From Bacteroidota bacterium (lineage in GTDB: Bacteria > Bacteroidota > Bacteroidia > Bacteroidales > F082): a stretch of DNA of 64,000 nt. Shown piece after piece: positions 55,101-63,591 of this stretch. The notes under the pieces are model-generated. The model did no database searches, was not told the DNA's origin, and saw only the letters and a list, made by a program, of their open reading frames with translations. Every line of letters begins with the position of its first letter. The first letter of the stretch is position 1. The stretch is from the NCBI GenBank assembly GCA_023396415.1, contig JAEWWJ010000024.1:46219-110218 (forward strand), written 5' to 3'. The position numbers and the translations under genes are program-made.

Positions 55101-55204
55101 CAATCCCACCAACTTGCTGTTGGCTCAAGCGTTAGGAAGTAAACAACGGTAGCAATTAAAAAGACGACCCAACCGGCAAGGTCGTTAAGTTTCTTAAAGT
55201 TCAT
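52142..55204 (-). CDS. DUF2723 membrane protein, putative O-mannosyltransferase-like
   Basis: A 1020-residue membrane protein. The N-terminal 220 residues have the DUF2723 motif YFLTLEPTASWWDCGEYI with the Asp/Glu pair and GHPPGAPLFQMLGRF; about a dozen hydrophobic helices follow to residue 600, then a soluble periplasmic part (about 600-880) and a helical repeat tail (about 885-1020) that looks TPR-like. Eukaryotic TMEM260, which shares the DUF2723 fold, is a protein O-mannosyltransferase, so glycosyl transfer to exported proteins is a fair guess for this bacterial protein, but it is inference. Single gene ending in a clear terminator. Confidence 0.88.
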   Translation of the reverse strand: MNFKKLNDLAGWVVFLIATVVYFLTLEPTASWWDCGEYISTAYKLQVGHPPGAPLFQMLGRFFSLFAFGDTSKVALMINAMSALSASFTILFLFWTITLLARKFMLKGDDADKKSNQYAVLAAGAVGALAYTFSDSFWFSAVEGEVYAMSSFFTAVVFWAILRWERVADEPHHYRWLIFIAYLIGLSIGVHLLNLLALPAIVYVFYFKKFKPTTKGFILSGIISVAILGFIMSFMIPQIVNIASKFELFFVNSLGMPFNTGTIIYFAILIAAIVFGLYYTQLKRKVILNTVLLSFMFILIGYSSFFLIVIRANANTPINENEPSDAISLLSYLNREQYGDWPLLYGQYYSAPKVDFKDGSPVYVKDKKVGKYVITDNRASTIPVYDERFTTVFPRMWGEKASHISIYKRYGGEGKPIRITKNDGTTQVINRPTFGENLKFFTTYQLSHMYFRYFMWNFAGRQNDVESQGEYENGNWISGINFLDSARLGSQSNLPDSMKSPMRAEFYFLPLLLGLAGLFFHLKRNVEDTWIVFLLFVMTGVAIVVYLNQTPYQPRERDYAYAGSFYAFAIWIGFGVLFLYNLFSKFLNNKKTTAALAAAGVSLLLVPGIMAVEGWEGHNRSGKYAARDFAMNYLAQCDPNAIIFTNGDNDTFPLWYVQEVENFRTDMRVVNYMLASGDWYVHQLGKKVYESERLPLTLTPEQYNKGINEYTPIFERVQSDVELKEAIEFIADERDQTKVPMQSGEKINYLPTKKLKLTVDKAAVIRSGIVPKELEHLIVDAIEWEITQGGLYKNDLMLLDLIATNNWQRPIYFANPNSVSKVFNVDKYCHMEGLVYKFIPVLAPEYYKNMGGVYAKGSYDLLVNKAKWGNIESPKVTIDRESFRNAAIAKQSYMRLAQALLNEGKADSAIIALDKSLEFFPHKKVPFDYFMLPWIDIYFEAGANDKAFGVMESLAERYLDDLKYYTGLKGKYLQYYDTNMQEAMAVLQRLSDTARKRGLKNFQQKMDDALSSNMMFFGIQ

Positions 55205-55255
55205 CCTATCAGGGTTTTAGATAAAATATATCAGAAAATATTTAAAAATAATGTA

Positions 55256-55263
55256 CAAAAATA
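55256..55263 (-). promoter_or_regulatory. Putative -7 element of the DUF2723 gene
   Basis: Reads TATTTTTG on the minus strand, 52 bases before the start codon. No -33 element at the usual spacing. Confidence 0.35.
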
Positions 55264-55397
55264 CGTTTAAGTTTTTAAACTCCGATTTCAAAAAGGAGCT
55301 ACCGATCAAGATTTGAGGGTGCTTTGTTTTTTTTAACACAAAAACACCGCTATTTTTGGTTCATTTTGCTTTTGAAAACGAACCCCAAAAAAATTGT

Positions 55398-58043
55398 TTA
55401 GTCGGACGATTGAAGAAAGAAAAAGAAGGAAGTTCCAATGCCCACTTCGCTTTCAAAATCAATTGTTCCACCCAAACGGTCAACAAATTCTTTCACCAAG
55501 ATCAAGCCCAAGCCTGAGCTGGCTTCACCTTGCGTTCCTCTTCTTCCTTTGGTTTCAAATAAAAAAAGCTGGTCTTTTTGATTTTGAGGAATCCCAATAC
55601 CATTGTCGCTCACCGTAATTTTTACCTGATTATCAATTCGTTCCGCTCTAACCTTAACTTTACCACCGTTGTTGGAAAACTTGATGGCATTCGAGATAAG
55701 GTTTCTTAAAATCGTTCCCAGTACTCCGGCATCAGCCCTCACATGTATAAAAGCATCTACATCAACGGTTGCTTTGATGTCTTTCGAAGCCATCTGCACC
55801 TCATAATAATCAAATGTTCTGTCAACAACCTCTCGAAGAGCAACCGGTTGAAGGTACAAGGTTACTTGACCACGCTGAATGGTTGACCATGACAAGAGGT
55901 TTTCTAACAGCTCCGAAACACTTTTGGCTGCCTTAAACATCGAATTGGCAAGATTTTTCAACTCATCGGGATCAAATTTCATGGATTCTTTATCAAGAAT
56001 TTCTGTCAAAAGCAAAAACGAATTGAACGGACTTCGCAGGTCGTGCGCAATCACCGAAAAGATTTTGTCTTTTTCGATATTTATCGTTTTGAGGTTGGCT
56101 TCACTTTCCAGCAATTGATTTTCTAGCATTTTTAACGGGGTGATATCGCGCGAAACACCTACCAAACCAATGATTTCGCCTTTGTTGTTGCGAAAAGGAA
56201 CTTTTGACGCCGTAAACCAACGCCAACCCTTTGAAGTAAGGATAAACTCCTGTTGATTGACAAGCGGTTGGCCCGACTCCATTAACGCCATTTCATCTTG
56301 CAACGATTTGTCGGAATGTTGTGGGTCGAAAAAGTCGCTATCGGTTTTTCCAATGGCCTCTGATGGCGATGAAACGCCCAAAGTAGCCGCTTGAGCTGCG
56401 TTGATGCGAATAAACCTACTTTGGCGATCTTTAAAATAAATGGTATCAGGAATGTTGTTCATCAAAGCCTGCAACAGATCGTGTTCAGTATTTAATGAAG
56501 CTTGTAGCATTTTAAACTCTGTAATATCTTCAATATAACCTTCTAAAAATAAAGCATTTCCATATTCATCGTACACCGGACGGCCTCTTTCCCAAACCCA
56601 TCTCACCGAACCGTCTTTGGTAATGATGCGATATTCCGCCTGAAAATCAGTTTTCTCGCTTATCACTTTTTGCCATTGATCCCATAAGTCTTGTTGGTAT
56701 TCTTCAAGAATAACAGAAGCAAAACTCACTTTTCGTTCAATAAATTCGCTGGGGTAGTATCCGGTGATGCGTTTTGAGCCAAAACTTACAAAAAACATCC
56801 AGTAATCCTCCGAAAGATCGCAGCGATACATCATTCCGGGTAAAAAATGCACCATTGTTTCTAACTCCCGCTTTTGCTCGCGCACCGCCCTCTCCAACTT
56901 TTTTTGCTCGCTGATATCTTCATAAGTAGCCAAAAATAGCTCTGTATCGTCCATTCCATCAACACGATTGGCCGTAATGGCCACATCAATCAAGCTGCCA
57001 TCGCGGTGTTTGCGTAAAGTTTCAAAAAAAACTTTCTCACCACTAAAAACCTTTTTGCGTTCTTGGTTGACCTGCTCAAACAATTCGTCAGTAACAATAT
57101 CATTTAAAACACTTTCTCGATTTATTTCTTCAAATGAATAACCAAACATTTGGCTAAAAACCCGGTTCATCTCAACCACATTACCGTGTTTATTGACCAA
57201 AATTGCACCAAAAGGCAGGTTTTCAAAAGTGGACTGAAAGTGCTTCTTTTCGCGTTCCAGCTCGCGCTGAATCTTCATCAAATAACTGTTGTCCTGATAG
57301 ATACCAAACACCAAAGTAATACCATCTTTTGTGTAGATGGGAATGCCTGTAGCCATAACATCAATTTCATGGCCTTTGGCATGTTTTCGGCGCGTCTCTA
57401 TAGTCAAGGTTTTTCCCTCAACTACTGTTTGATTCATTTGAACGCCTTCATGTTTTAAAGCCTCCGGCACGATTAAATCATTAATCTTCAATCCCTTAAA
57501 CTTCAAATTTTCAAATCCAAAAAGCTGTAAAAATCCCGGGTTCAAATCTAAGATCGTATCATTGGCATCAAGCACCACCATACCGAAGGGAACACTTTTG
57601 ACCAACTGTTTGAAAATATTGAAATTAAATATCGTCGCATTGGTATCTGAAGCATCCAATAGTGGAAGAGGCTCGCTCGCCTGAAGGGCAAAATCTTTGT
57701 AGTCGGGTGATGGGTTCTCAGAAACCACCAGCACCATTATCAGCGAATGTAAATCTATTGGATTTATTCGTGAAGCTCTCAAATCCAATCTATTAGAAGA
57801 AGCAGACTTTATTATTGTTGCATCAAAATGTACGACTTTGTTTTGCGAAAGCCTTTCCAAAAGATCACTAAATGAAAAATCAAAAAGTTGTGAGAACTGC
57901 GTGTTGGGAATTTCCGCTTCAATCAGTGGGTAGCTTTGGCGAAACATCTGGTTCACAAAAACCAGTTTTCCAAAACGATCAAAAACGGACAATGCTGCGG
58001 GTAAAAATATCAGATCATCAAAATGATGTGTTTGTCCCTCCAT
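55398..58043 (-). CDS. Cytoplasmic multi-PAS sensor histidine kinase
   Basis: An 881-residue kinase without membrane helices. Five PAS-type domains are visible (about 1-130, 145-265, 270-390, 395-510 and 515-635), the fourth of the PAS_3 type with RWVWERGRPVYDEYG and the fifth with NNIPDTIYFKDRQSRF. HisKA has the phospho-acceptor His in VIAHDLRSPFNSF (about 667), and the ATPase domain has N-box NLISNAIKFS, DNGIGIP and GLGLILVKEF. No receiver domain or response regulator is adjacent, so it is an orphan. The signal is intracellular (redox, light or ligand); no Cys or His cluster points to a cofactor. Confidence 0.95.
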   Translation of the reverse strand: MEGQTHHFDDLIFLPAALSVFDRFGKLVFVNQMFRQSYPLIEAEIPNTQFSQLFDFSFSDLLERLSQNKVVHFDATIIKSASSNRLDLRASRINPIDLHSLIMVLVVSENPSPDYKDFALQASEPLPLLDASDTNATIFNFNIFKQLVKSVPFGMVVLDANDTILDLNPGFLQLFGFENLKFKGLKINDLIVPEALKHEGVQMNQTVVEGKTLTIETRRKHAKGHEIDVMATGIPIYTKDGITLVFGIYQDNSYLMKIQRELEREKKHFQSTFENLPFGAILVNKHGNVVEMNRVFSQMFGYSFEEINRESVLNDIVTDELFEQVNQERKKVFSGEKVFFETLRKHRDGSLIDVAITANRVDGMDDTELFLATYEDISEQKKLERAVREQKRELETMVHFLPGMMYRCDLSEDYWMFFVSFGSKRITGYYPSEFIERKVSFASVILEEYQQDLWDQWQKVISEKTDFQAEYRIITKDGSVRWVWERGRPVYDEYGNALFLEGYIEDITEFKMLQASLNTEHDLLQALMNNIPDTIYFKDRQSRFIRINAAQAATLGVSSPSEAIGKTDSDFFDPQHSDKSLQDEMALMESGQPLVNQQEFILTSKGWRWFTASKVPFRNNKGEIIGLVGVSRDITPLKMLENQLLESEANLKTINIEKDKIFSVIAHDLRSPFNSFLLLTEILDKESMKFDPDELKNLANSMFKAAKSVSELLENLLSWSTIQRGQVTLYLQPVALREVVDRTFDYYEVQMASKDIKATVDVDAFIHVRADAGVLGTILRNLISNAIKFSNNGGKVKVRAERIDNQVKITVSDNGIGIPQNQKDQLFLFETKGRRGTQGEASSGLGLILVKEFVDRLGGTIDFESEVGIGTSFFFFLQSSD

Positions 58044-58120
58044 AATTAGAGCTTATTTCAGTTTAAAAAACGTGCAAGTAATTTTAGAAAAGGCAGCTCC
58101 TTTTGTTGCGTATGCAGGCA

Positions 58121-58128
58121 CAAAGCTA
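58121..58128 (-). promoter_or_regulatory. Putative -7 element of the histidine kinase gene
   Basis: Reads TAGCTTTG on the minus strand, 78 bases before the start; no -33 element found. Confidence 0.35.
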
Positions 58129-58198
58129 CTAAATATGATCAAACTATTTCTGTAAAAAGAAGCTTCAAACAAAAATAGAAAATAAAATTTATGGATAG

Positions 58199-59293
58199 TT
58201 ACCGATTGAGATCCTCCTGATACGCTTTCCAACGCAGCCAATGATCCATACACACCAAGGCTGCCATGGCTTCAACAATCACAACTGCTCGCGGAACCAC
58301 GCACACATCATGCCGTCCTTTAGCTTCAAGCGTAACGGACAGGCCATCGGTATTCACTGTTTGCTGCTTCTTCATTATTGTTGCCACGGGCTTAAAAGCC
58401 ACACGAAAATACACCTCTTCGCCATTGGTAATGCCACCTTGAATGCCACCCGAACGATTGGTTTTGGTTTGGATGCCATCAACACCTTCAATAAAACTGT
58501 CGTTTTCTTCCGAACCTTTGCGCTGTGTTCCTTCAAAACCGGAACCATATTCAAAACCTTTAACAGCATTGATGCTGAGCATTGCCTTTCCCAGATCGGC
58601 ATGAAATTTATCAAACACCGGTTCGCCCAACCCGGCAGGTAATCCGGTTATTGTACATGAAATAACACCACCTAAAGTATCGCCTTGCAACTTGGTTTCT
58701 TCTATCAAAGTTTGCATTTTTTTAGCGTAATCCTCGTCAGGGCAACGAACCAATGATGCTTCAACAGCCTCATAACTAACGTTTTTCGAACTGACATTTG
58801 GCATTTGGATGTGGCCAATTCCGCTTACAAAAGCACGAAAATGAATTCCAAATTGAGACAAATATTGTTCAGCAATGGCTCCGGCCACCACCCGGGCAAT
58901 AGTTTCACGTGCCGATGATCGTCCCCCGCCTCTGTGGTCGCGCAAACCATACTTTTGCTGATAAGTAAAATCGGCGTGGGAAGGCCGAAAAACATTCTTC
59001 AGGTGGTCATAGTCACCCGATTGTTGGTCTTTGTTCCAGACAATAAAAGCCAAAGGAGTTCCGGTTGTGCGACCGTCAATGATGCCTGAAAGCAACTCGA
59101 TTTGGTCCTGTTCTTGCCGGGGCGATGCCAAATGCGATTGCCCGGGGCGACGGCGATTCAATGCAGATTGAATGTGATTCAAATCAATTGTAAAACCCGA
59201 AGGAACCCCATCGAGAATTCCGCCAATGCCGCTACCATGTGATTCACCAAAAGTGGTCAATCTAAAGAGAACTCCAAATGTATTTGCTGCCAT
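58199..59293 (-). CDS. aroC: Chorismate synthase
   Basis: A 364-residue FMN-dependent enzyme for the last shikimate-pathway step, from EPSP to chorismate. Start at ATG 59293 (MAANTFGVLFRLTTFGESHG) fits the family; the open frame extends 54 bases upstream without family similarity. Signatures: FGESHGSGIGGILDGVP, RRRPGQSHLASPR, YGLRDHRGGGRSSARETIARV (in parts) and GGIQGGITNGE. The C-terminal His and Arg motifs are kept. Placed alone, with no other shikimate genes nearby. Confidence 0.97.
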   Translation of the reverse strand: MAANTFGVLFRLTTFGESHGSGIGGILDGVPSGFTIDLNHIQSALNRRRPGQSHLASPRQEQDQIELLSGIIDGRTTGTPLAFIVWNKDQQSGDYDHLKNVFRPSHADFTYQQKYGLRDHRGGGRSSARETIARVVAGAIAEQYLSQFGIHFRAFVSGIGHIQMPNVSSKNVSYEAVEASLVRCPDEDYAKKMQTLIEETKLQGDTLGGVISCTITGLPAGLGEPVFDKFHADLGKAMLSINAVKGFEYGSGFEGTQRKGSEENDSFIEGVDGIQTKTNRSGGIQGGITNGEEVYFRVAFKPVATIMKKQQTVNTDGLSVTLEAKGRHDVCVVPRAVVIVEAMAALVCMDHWLRWKAYQEDLNR

Positions 59294-59398
59294 ATCGTAT
59301 ATTTTTCTTGGTATGAATTGGATGGTAACCGCTTCAAAATCTTTCAAAAATTATTTAATTACCATTTATTCAGTTATTTACAATCTTTTTTTTAAATT

Positions 59399-59431
59399 AT
59401 TGGACCAATCAGTAAAGATAAATTAATTTTG
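59399..59431 (+). promoter_or_regulatory. Putative promoter of the 59554 lipoprotein gene
   Basis: ATTG at 59399-59402, a 21-base spacer and TAATTTTG at 59424-59431. The leader would be about 115 bases. Confidence 0.45.
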
Positions 59432-59553
59432 TAATGTGCATATGCTGCTATCAATACAACAGAAATGTTTCAAAAAGGAAGTAAGTAAAGGTATTGAAGA
59501 TTTAAAACCTTTCTATAAAGACGACCAATAAAAACACATTAAAACCATTCAAA

Positions 59554-60264
59554 ATGAGAAAAAATAGAAATACCTCAAATTTTTTAGTGATTGCCATGCT
59601 TGGCTTACTGTTCACTTTTTTGTTTGGGTGTACCACAAAGAAAGTGGAAAGCGAATTTGTTTTTAAAGAAATTTCAGAGGAGTTTAAGCAGTACACCGCA
59701 TTTGATTCAGCAAGTTATTGGGTGTATCAAAAAACCGCTGCGGGCATTCCAATCATTGATACAATTCGGGTAATAAAAGTCAATTCCGATCGCCGTTTTC
59801 ATTATGATGTTACCACAGATGGGTTTTATTATGACGCATATGAACTAACATTGACCTCAAAATACATTGGTTTTACTAAAAGTGAAGTTACGGCAGGAAC
59901 CGCTTATCAGGGTTCAACCATGAACGAAAACTACCGTGTTTATCTCAACAATGGACGGTACTTCAGCATTTTTACACCCAAATATCCCAGGGGTGAAGTG
60001 CAGCATTTAGGCCAAGCAGAAGGCGATTATACCAATGTTGGATTTTCAAACCAAATGACGATTAACGGACGACAATATAACGACGTTTACCATACCCGCG
60101 TGGTGGACAACCCCGGCAATCCTGCAGAAGCAGTAATGGAGTTTTACTTTGCAAAGGACTTTGGCTTGGTCATGTACACCAAAAAACAACAATTAAATGA
60201 CAGCACAGCATTTAATGACGAATGGTTGTTGACTAAAGCCGTGCTTATGTCGCATTCAAGATAG
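59554..60264 (+). CDS. Lipoprotein of unknown function
   Basis: A 236-residue envelope lipoprotein: basic N-terminus, hydrophobic segment and lipobox FLFGC (Cys26). The mature part is rich in beta-strand and Tyr, with no catalytic motif known to me. It converges on the TPR lipoprotein gene, with 3 bases between the two stop codons and no terminator between them. Confidence 0.8.
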   Translation: MRKNRNTSNFLVIAMLGLLFTFLFGCTTKKVESEFVFKEISEEFKQYTAFDSASYWVYQKTAAGIPIIDTIRVIKVNSDRRFHYDVTTDGFYYDAYELTLTSKYIGFTKSEVTAGTAYQGSTMNENYRVYLNNGRYFSIFTPKYPRGEVQHLGQAEGDYTNVGFSNQMTINGRQYNDVYHTRVVDNPGNPAEAVMEFYFAKDFGLVMYTKKQQLNDSTAFNDEWLLTKAVLMSHSR

Positions 60265-60267
60265 CTG

Positions 60268-61278
60268 TTATCTTCGTCTATCGAGCCTATTGAGTGCATC
60301 AATCGAAAGTTGATGATTGCGCTCACGACTTAAAACTTCGGTGTAAATTTCACGCGCATTCAAATATTGACCCAATTCTTCTAAAGCTCTGCCTTTATTG
60401 TATAGCGCATCAATATAATTGGGATCGTTTATCAAAACTTCATCAAAGTAATTGATAGCTTTTTCATAATTATTGAGATAAACCATGTGGACATAGCCAA
60501 GATTAAACAGCACGAATTTGTTGTCGGGAACAACCTGCAGAAGCGTATCATAATGCAAGACTGCATCGTTCACCCGATCATTATCTTGGAGATAGAGTGC
60601 CAATTGGTAACGCGCCGAATAAGCCTCAGGATAAAGTTGAATCGCTTTTAGCAGGTATTGCTCAGCCAATGGATTCCGCTGAACACTGTAAACGATGCCC
60701 AATTGAATCAAAGGCTCTAAAAATGTTTCTTTTTGATCGAGTGAAAACTGAAAAAACCTGACAGCATTAACGGTGTCGGTTTGCGCCAAAAAGATAAGCC
60801 CTTTGGTAAACAAAGCATCAGGGTTTACCTTGCTGAGACTCAAGGAACGGTCGGCGTAAATCATGGCTGTTGAATAATCATCCATCAGAAGATTAAGTTC
60901 GGCAAGCCGAAAAAAGGGCACGGGATTTTGAGGATTAACTTCCACAGCTTTCATCAAAGCGCTGTTACAACCTTCCGATTGCCCCATGAGCAAGTAAATC
61001 TCTGCCAAAGTTAAAAACAGCTCTTGTTCTTTGCTGTTTTTTTGGAGACCCTTGTTTACATCGTTGAGTGCCATTTCAATTTTGCCTTCCAACAAATAAA
61101 GCTTCGCCCGCTGGTTGAAAAGCAAGGCATTGTTGCTGTCCTTTTGTATCAAGTCAGTTACATTGTCAATTGAAGTTTTTTCGTTTGCTAAAACTTGCTG
61201 TTTTGGCGCCGTGTCATTGCAAGAACTTAAAAAGACAATGAAGGAAAAGAATGTGAGTAATAAATATCTATGAATCAT
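60268..61278 (-). CDS. TPR-repeat lipoprotein
   Basis: A 336-residue lipoprotein. Start at ATG 61278 (MIHRYLLLTFFSF) puts the lipobox FLSSC at Cys20; the open frame runs 51 bases further but without a signal peptide. After the Cys come about eight tetratricopeptide units (for example NALLFNQRAKLYLLEGKIEMA, split, and FVLFNLGYVHMVYLNNYEKA), ending in SIDALNRLDRR. A periplasmic protein-protein scaffold is likely; the partner is unknown. Upstream of it lies recA's terminator. Confidence 0.9.
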   Translation of the reverse strand: MIHRYLLLTFFSFIVFLSSCNDTAPKQQVLANEKTSIDNVTDLIQKDSNNALLFNQRAKLYLLEGKIEMALNDVNKGLQKNSKEQELFLTLAEIYLLMGQSEGCNSALMKAVEVNPQNPVPFFRLAELNLLMDDYSTAMIYADRSLSLSKVNPDALFTKGLIFLAQTDTVNAVRFFQFSLDQKETFLEPLIQLGIVYSVQRNPLAEQYLLKAIQLYPEAYSARYQLALYLQDNDRVNDAVLHYDTLLQVVPDNKFVLFNLGYVHMVYLNNYEKAINYFDEVLINDPNYIDALYNKGRALEELGQYLNAREIYTEVLSRERNHQLSIDALNRLDRRR

Positions 61279-61310
61279 AATAAAAAGTTTCACAATTGAG
61301 ACAACAGCCT

Positions 61311-61349
61311 GAAAACAAGCAACCGCCATATAAATGATACAGCGGTTGC
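61311..61349 (-). terminator. Terminator of recA
   Basis: GCAACCGC and GCGGTTGC pair over 8 bases with a 15-base loop; on the minus strand the stem is followed by a T-rich stretch TTGTTTTC. It lies 23 bases after the recA stop. Confidence 0.65.
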
Positions 61350-61371
61350 ATTATATATCTATAGTAAATTA

Positions 61372-62400
61372 TTATGCACCTTGTTCGAGGGCTTCGTATA
61401 TTTTCTTTTCAAGCTCATCGGCCAGTTCAGGGTTTTCAAGGATGAGTTTTTTTACTGCATCGCGGCCTTGCCCCAAACGGGTTTCGCCATAACTAAACCA
61501 TGATCCGCTTTTTTTAATGATGTTGTATTCGACACCGAGATCAATAATTTCACCAACTTTACTGATGCCCTCTCCATAAATGATATCAAATTCGGCTTTG
61601 CGGAATGGAGGTGCAACCTTGTTTTTAACCACTTTAACTTTGGCTCTGTTTCCGGTAATATTCTCACCTTCTTTCAATTGGCTCACTTTTCTGATGTCGA
61701 GACGCACTGAGCTGTAAAATTTTAGGGCGTTGCCACCTGTTGTGGTTTCAGGATTACCAAACATCACTCCAATTTTATCGCGCAATTGGTTGATAAAGAT
61801 ACACACTGCTCCAGTTTTGCTGATTGTAGCAGTTAACTTTCGAAGGGCTTGCGACATTAAACGCGCATGAAGACCCATTTTAGAATCGCCCATTTCGCCT
61901 TCAATTTCACTTTTCGGAGTGAGTGCGGCTACTGAGTCAATAACAATCACATCAATGGCACCCGAACGAATCAAATTTTCGGTAATTTCTAAGGCTTGCT
62001 CACCATAATCTGGCTGACTTACCAATAAATTCTTGATGTCAACACCTAACTTTTGCGCATAAAAACGATCAAAAGCATGTTCAGCATCAATAAACGCAGC
62101 AATCCCACCGGCTTTTTGGGCTTCGGCAATCACGTGGAGTGCCAAAGTGGTCTTTCCGGAACTTTCTGGTCCATAAATCTCCACAACCCTTCCTTTCGGC
62201 AAACCACCAACGCCCAAGGCAAAATCTAATCCTATGGAACCTGTTGAAATGGATTCAATTTTTTCAATAGCATCATCCCCCAGCTTCATAACACTACCTT
62301 TTCCGTAGGTCTTTTCAATGTTTCCTAAGGTAGATTCAAGGGCTTTAAGTTTTTCTAAACGCAGTTTATCAGCGTTTTCTTTTGCTTTTTCAGTTGTCAT
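61372..62400 (-). CDS. recA: Recombinase RecA
   Basis: A 342-residue RecA, normal length. Walker A GPESSGKT (77-84), DNA-binding loops around EIEGEMGDSKMGLHARLMSQ and FINQLRDKIGVMFGNPETTTGG, and the C-terminal domain are intact. It performs homologous recombination and LexA co-cleavage; no LexA box was found upstream, and the gene is the second of an operon. Its ATG overlaps the stop of the peroxiredoxin gene as ATGA, so it is translated by coupling. Confidence 0.98.
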   Translation of the reverse strand: MTTEKAKENADKLRLEKLKALESTLGNIEKTYGKGSVMKLGDDAIEKIESISTGSIGLDFALGVGGLPKGRVVEIYGPESSGKTTLALHVIAEAQKAGGIAAFIDAEHAFDRFYAQKLGVDIKNLLVSQPDYGEQALEITENLIRSGAIDVIVIDSVAALTPKSEIEGEMGDSKMGLHARLMSQALRKLTATISKTGAVCIFINQLRDKIGVMFGNPETTTGGNALKFYSSVRLDIRKVSQLKEGENITGNRAKVKVVKNKVAPPFRKAEFDIIYGEGISKVGEIIDLGVEYNIIKKSGSWFSYGETRLGQGRDAVKKLILENPELADELEKKIYEALEQGA

Positions 62401-62864
62401 TTTTTATCGTATAAGTTTATAATTTGGTTGGTATGGTCATCCGTTTTTACTTTTTTGATTGCTTCGTCAATGACACCTTCTTCGTTTATAATAAAAGTTG
62501 TCCTCAATAAGCCTTCATATTCTTTGCCATACATATTTTTCTTTCCCCATGCACCATAGGCTTTGATGATCTCCAATGCCGGATCAGCAATTAAAGGAAA
62601 AGGCAGTTGAAATTTGTTGGCAAACTTAAGATGCGAAGCAGTATCATCGGGGCTTACACCTAAAACTACGAAACCTTTTTGCAACAACAATTCATAGTTA
62701 TCACGCAAGTTGCAAGCTTCTTTAGTACAGCCTGGCGTATCATCTTTCGGATAAAAATACAACACTATTTTTTTTCCTAAGAAATCGCTCAAGTTGTGTG
62801 TATTTCCATGCTGATCAATACCATGAAAAGCAGGTGCTTTATCACCAATTTTTAACATTATCAT
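62397..62864 (-). CDS. bcp: Thiol peroxidase of the Bcp/PrxQ type
   Basis: A 155-residue peroxiredoxin that reduces hydroperoxides with thioredoxin. Peroxidatic Cys46 lies in YPKDDTPGCTKEAC, with Cys51 five residues later as resolving cysteine, the usual atypical two-Cys Bcp layout. Starts at ATG 62864, or ATG 62858 (MLKIGDKAPAF), are equivalent. The stop overlaps the recA start. Together with endonuclease III further upstream, it makes a small oxidation and DNA-damage cluster. Confidence 0.95.
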   Translation of the reverse strand: MIMLKIGDKAPAFHGIDQHGNTHNLSDFLGKKIVLYFYPKDDTPGCTKEACNLRDNYELLLQKGFVVLGVSPDDTASHLKFANKFQLPFPLIADPALEIIKAYGAWGKKNMYGKEYEGLLRTTFIINEEGVIDEAIKKVKTDDHTNQIINLYDKK

Positions 62865-62881
62865 TCAATTTAGAAGTGAAA

Positions 62882-62910
62882 CAAAAATAACAATTATTCA
62901 TCCCTATCAA
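62882..62910 (-). promoter_or_regulatory. Putative promoter of the bcp-recA operon
   Basis: On the minus strand TTG at 62910-62908, an 18-base spacer and TATTTTTG at 62889-62882, 18 bases before the bcp start. Confidence 0.5.
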
Positions 62911-62922
62911 CAATCCAAATCC

Positions 62923-63579
62923 CTATTTGTTGAAATCTTTTTTCAACTCATTTTGGTAGTAACGACAAAATGAACTGAGGCCACATTGATCGCATAACGG
63001 CTTGCGGGCTTTGCAAACATACCGACCATGAAGAATAAGCCAATGATGTGCTGTAGGAATGATGGACTCGGGGAGGTATTTGACCAATTGTCGCTCACAA
63101 TCCAAAGGATTTTTCGCTTTTGTAGTCAAACCAATCCGATCAGACACACGAAAAACATGCGTATCAACAGCCATAGCAGGTTTGTTATAAACAACTGAAG
63201 CAATCACATTGGCCGTTTTTCTTCCAACTCCGGGCAATTTCTGCAAAAGGTTCACTTCATCCGGGACAATTCCATTGAATTCATCGCGTAGCATTTTAGC
63301 CATTGCCACAAGGTGTTTAGCTTTGTTGTTGGGATAAGAACAGGATTTAATCATCGAAAAAACCTCTTCTTGGGTAGCCGCCGCTAAGTTTTCAACTGCC
63401 GGGAACTTTTGAAACAAAGGAGGTGCAATTAAATTCACGCGCACATCAGTACATTGTGCTGAAAGAATCACCGCAACCAAAAGTTGGTAGGGATTTTCAA
63501 ATTGGAGCTCAGTTTCAGCTATAGGCATTTGATCTTCAAAATACCGTATAACACGATCGTAAAGGTCTTTCTTTTTCAA
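62923..63579 (-). CDS. nth: Endonuclease III
   Basis: A 218-residue base-excision repair glycosylase/AP lyase for oxidised pyrimidines. The helix-hairpin-helix LPGVGRKTANV contains the catalytic Lys, VDTHVFRVSDR the catalytic Asp, and the C-terminal Cys pattern C-x6-C-x2-C-x5-C holds the [4Fe-4S] cluster. The small gene upstream ends 12 bases before it, so they share a transcript. The bcp promoter lies after its stop. Confidence 0.96.
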   Translation of the reverse strand: MKKKDLYDRVIRYFEDQMPIAETELQFENPYQLLVAVILSAQCTDVRVNLIAPPLFQKFPAVENLAAATQEEVFSMIKSCSYPNNKAKHLVAMAKMLRDEFNGIVPDEVNLLQKLPGVGRKTANVIASVVYNKPAMAVDTHVFRVSDRIGLTTKAKNPLDCERQLVKYLPESIIPTAHHWLILHGRYVCKARKPLCDQCGLSSFCRYYQNELKKDFNK

Positions 63580-63591
63580 GAGGTCATCTGA

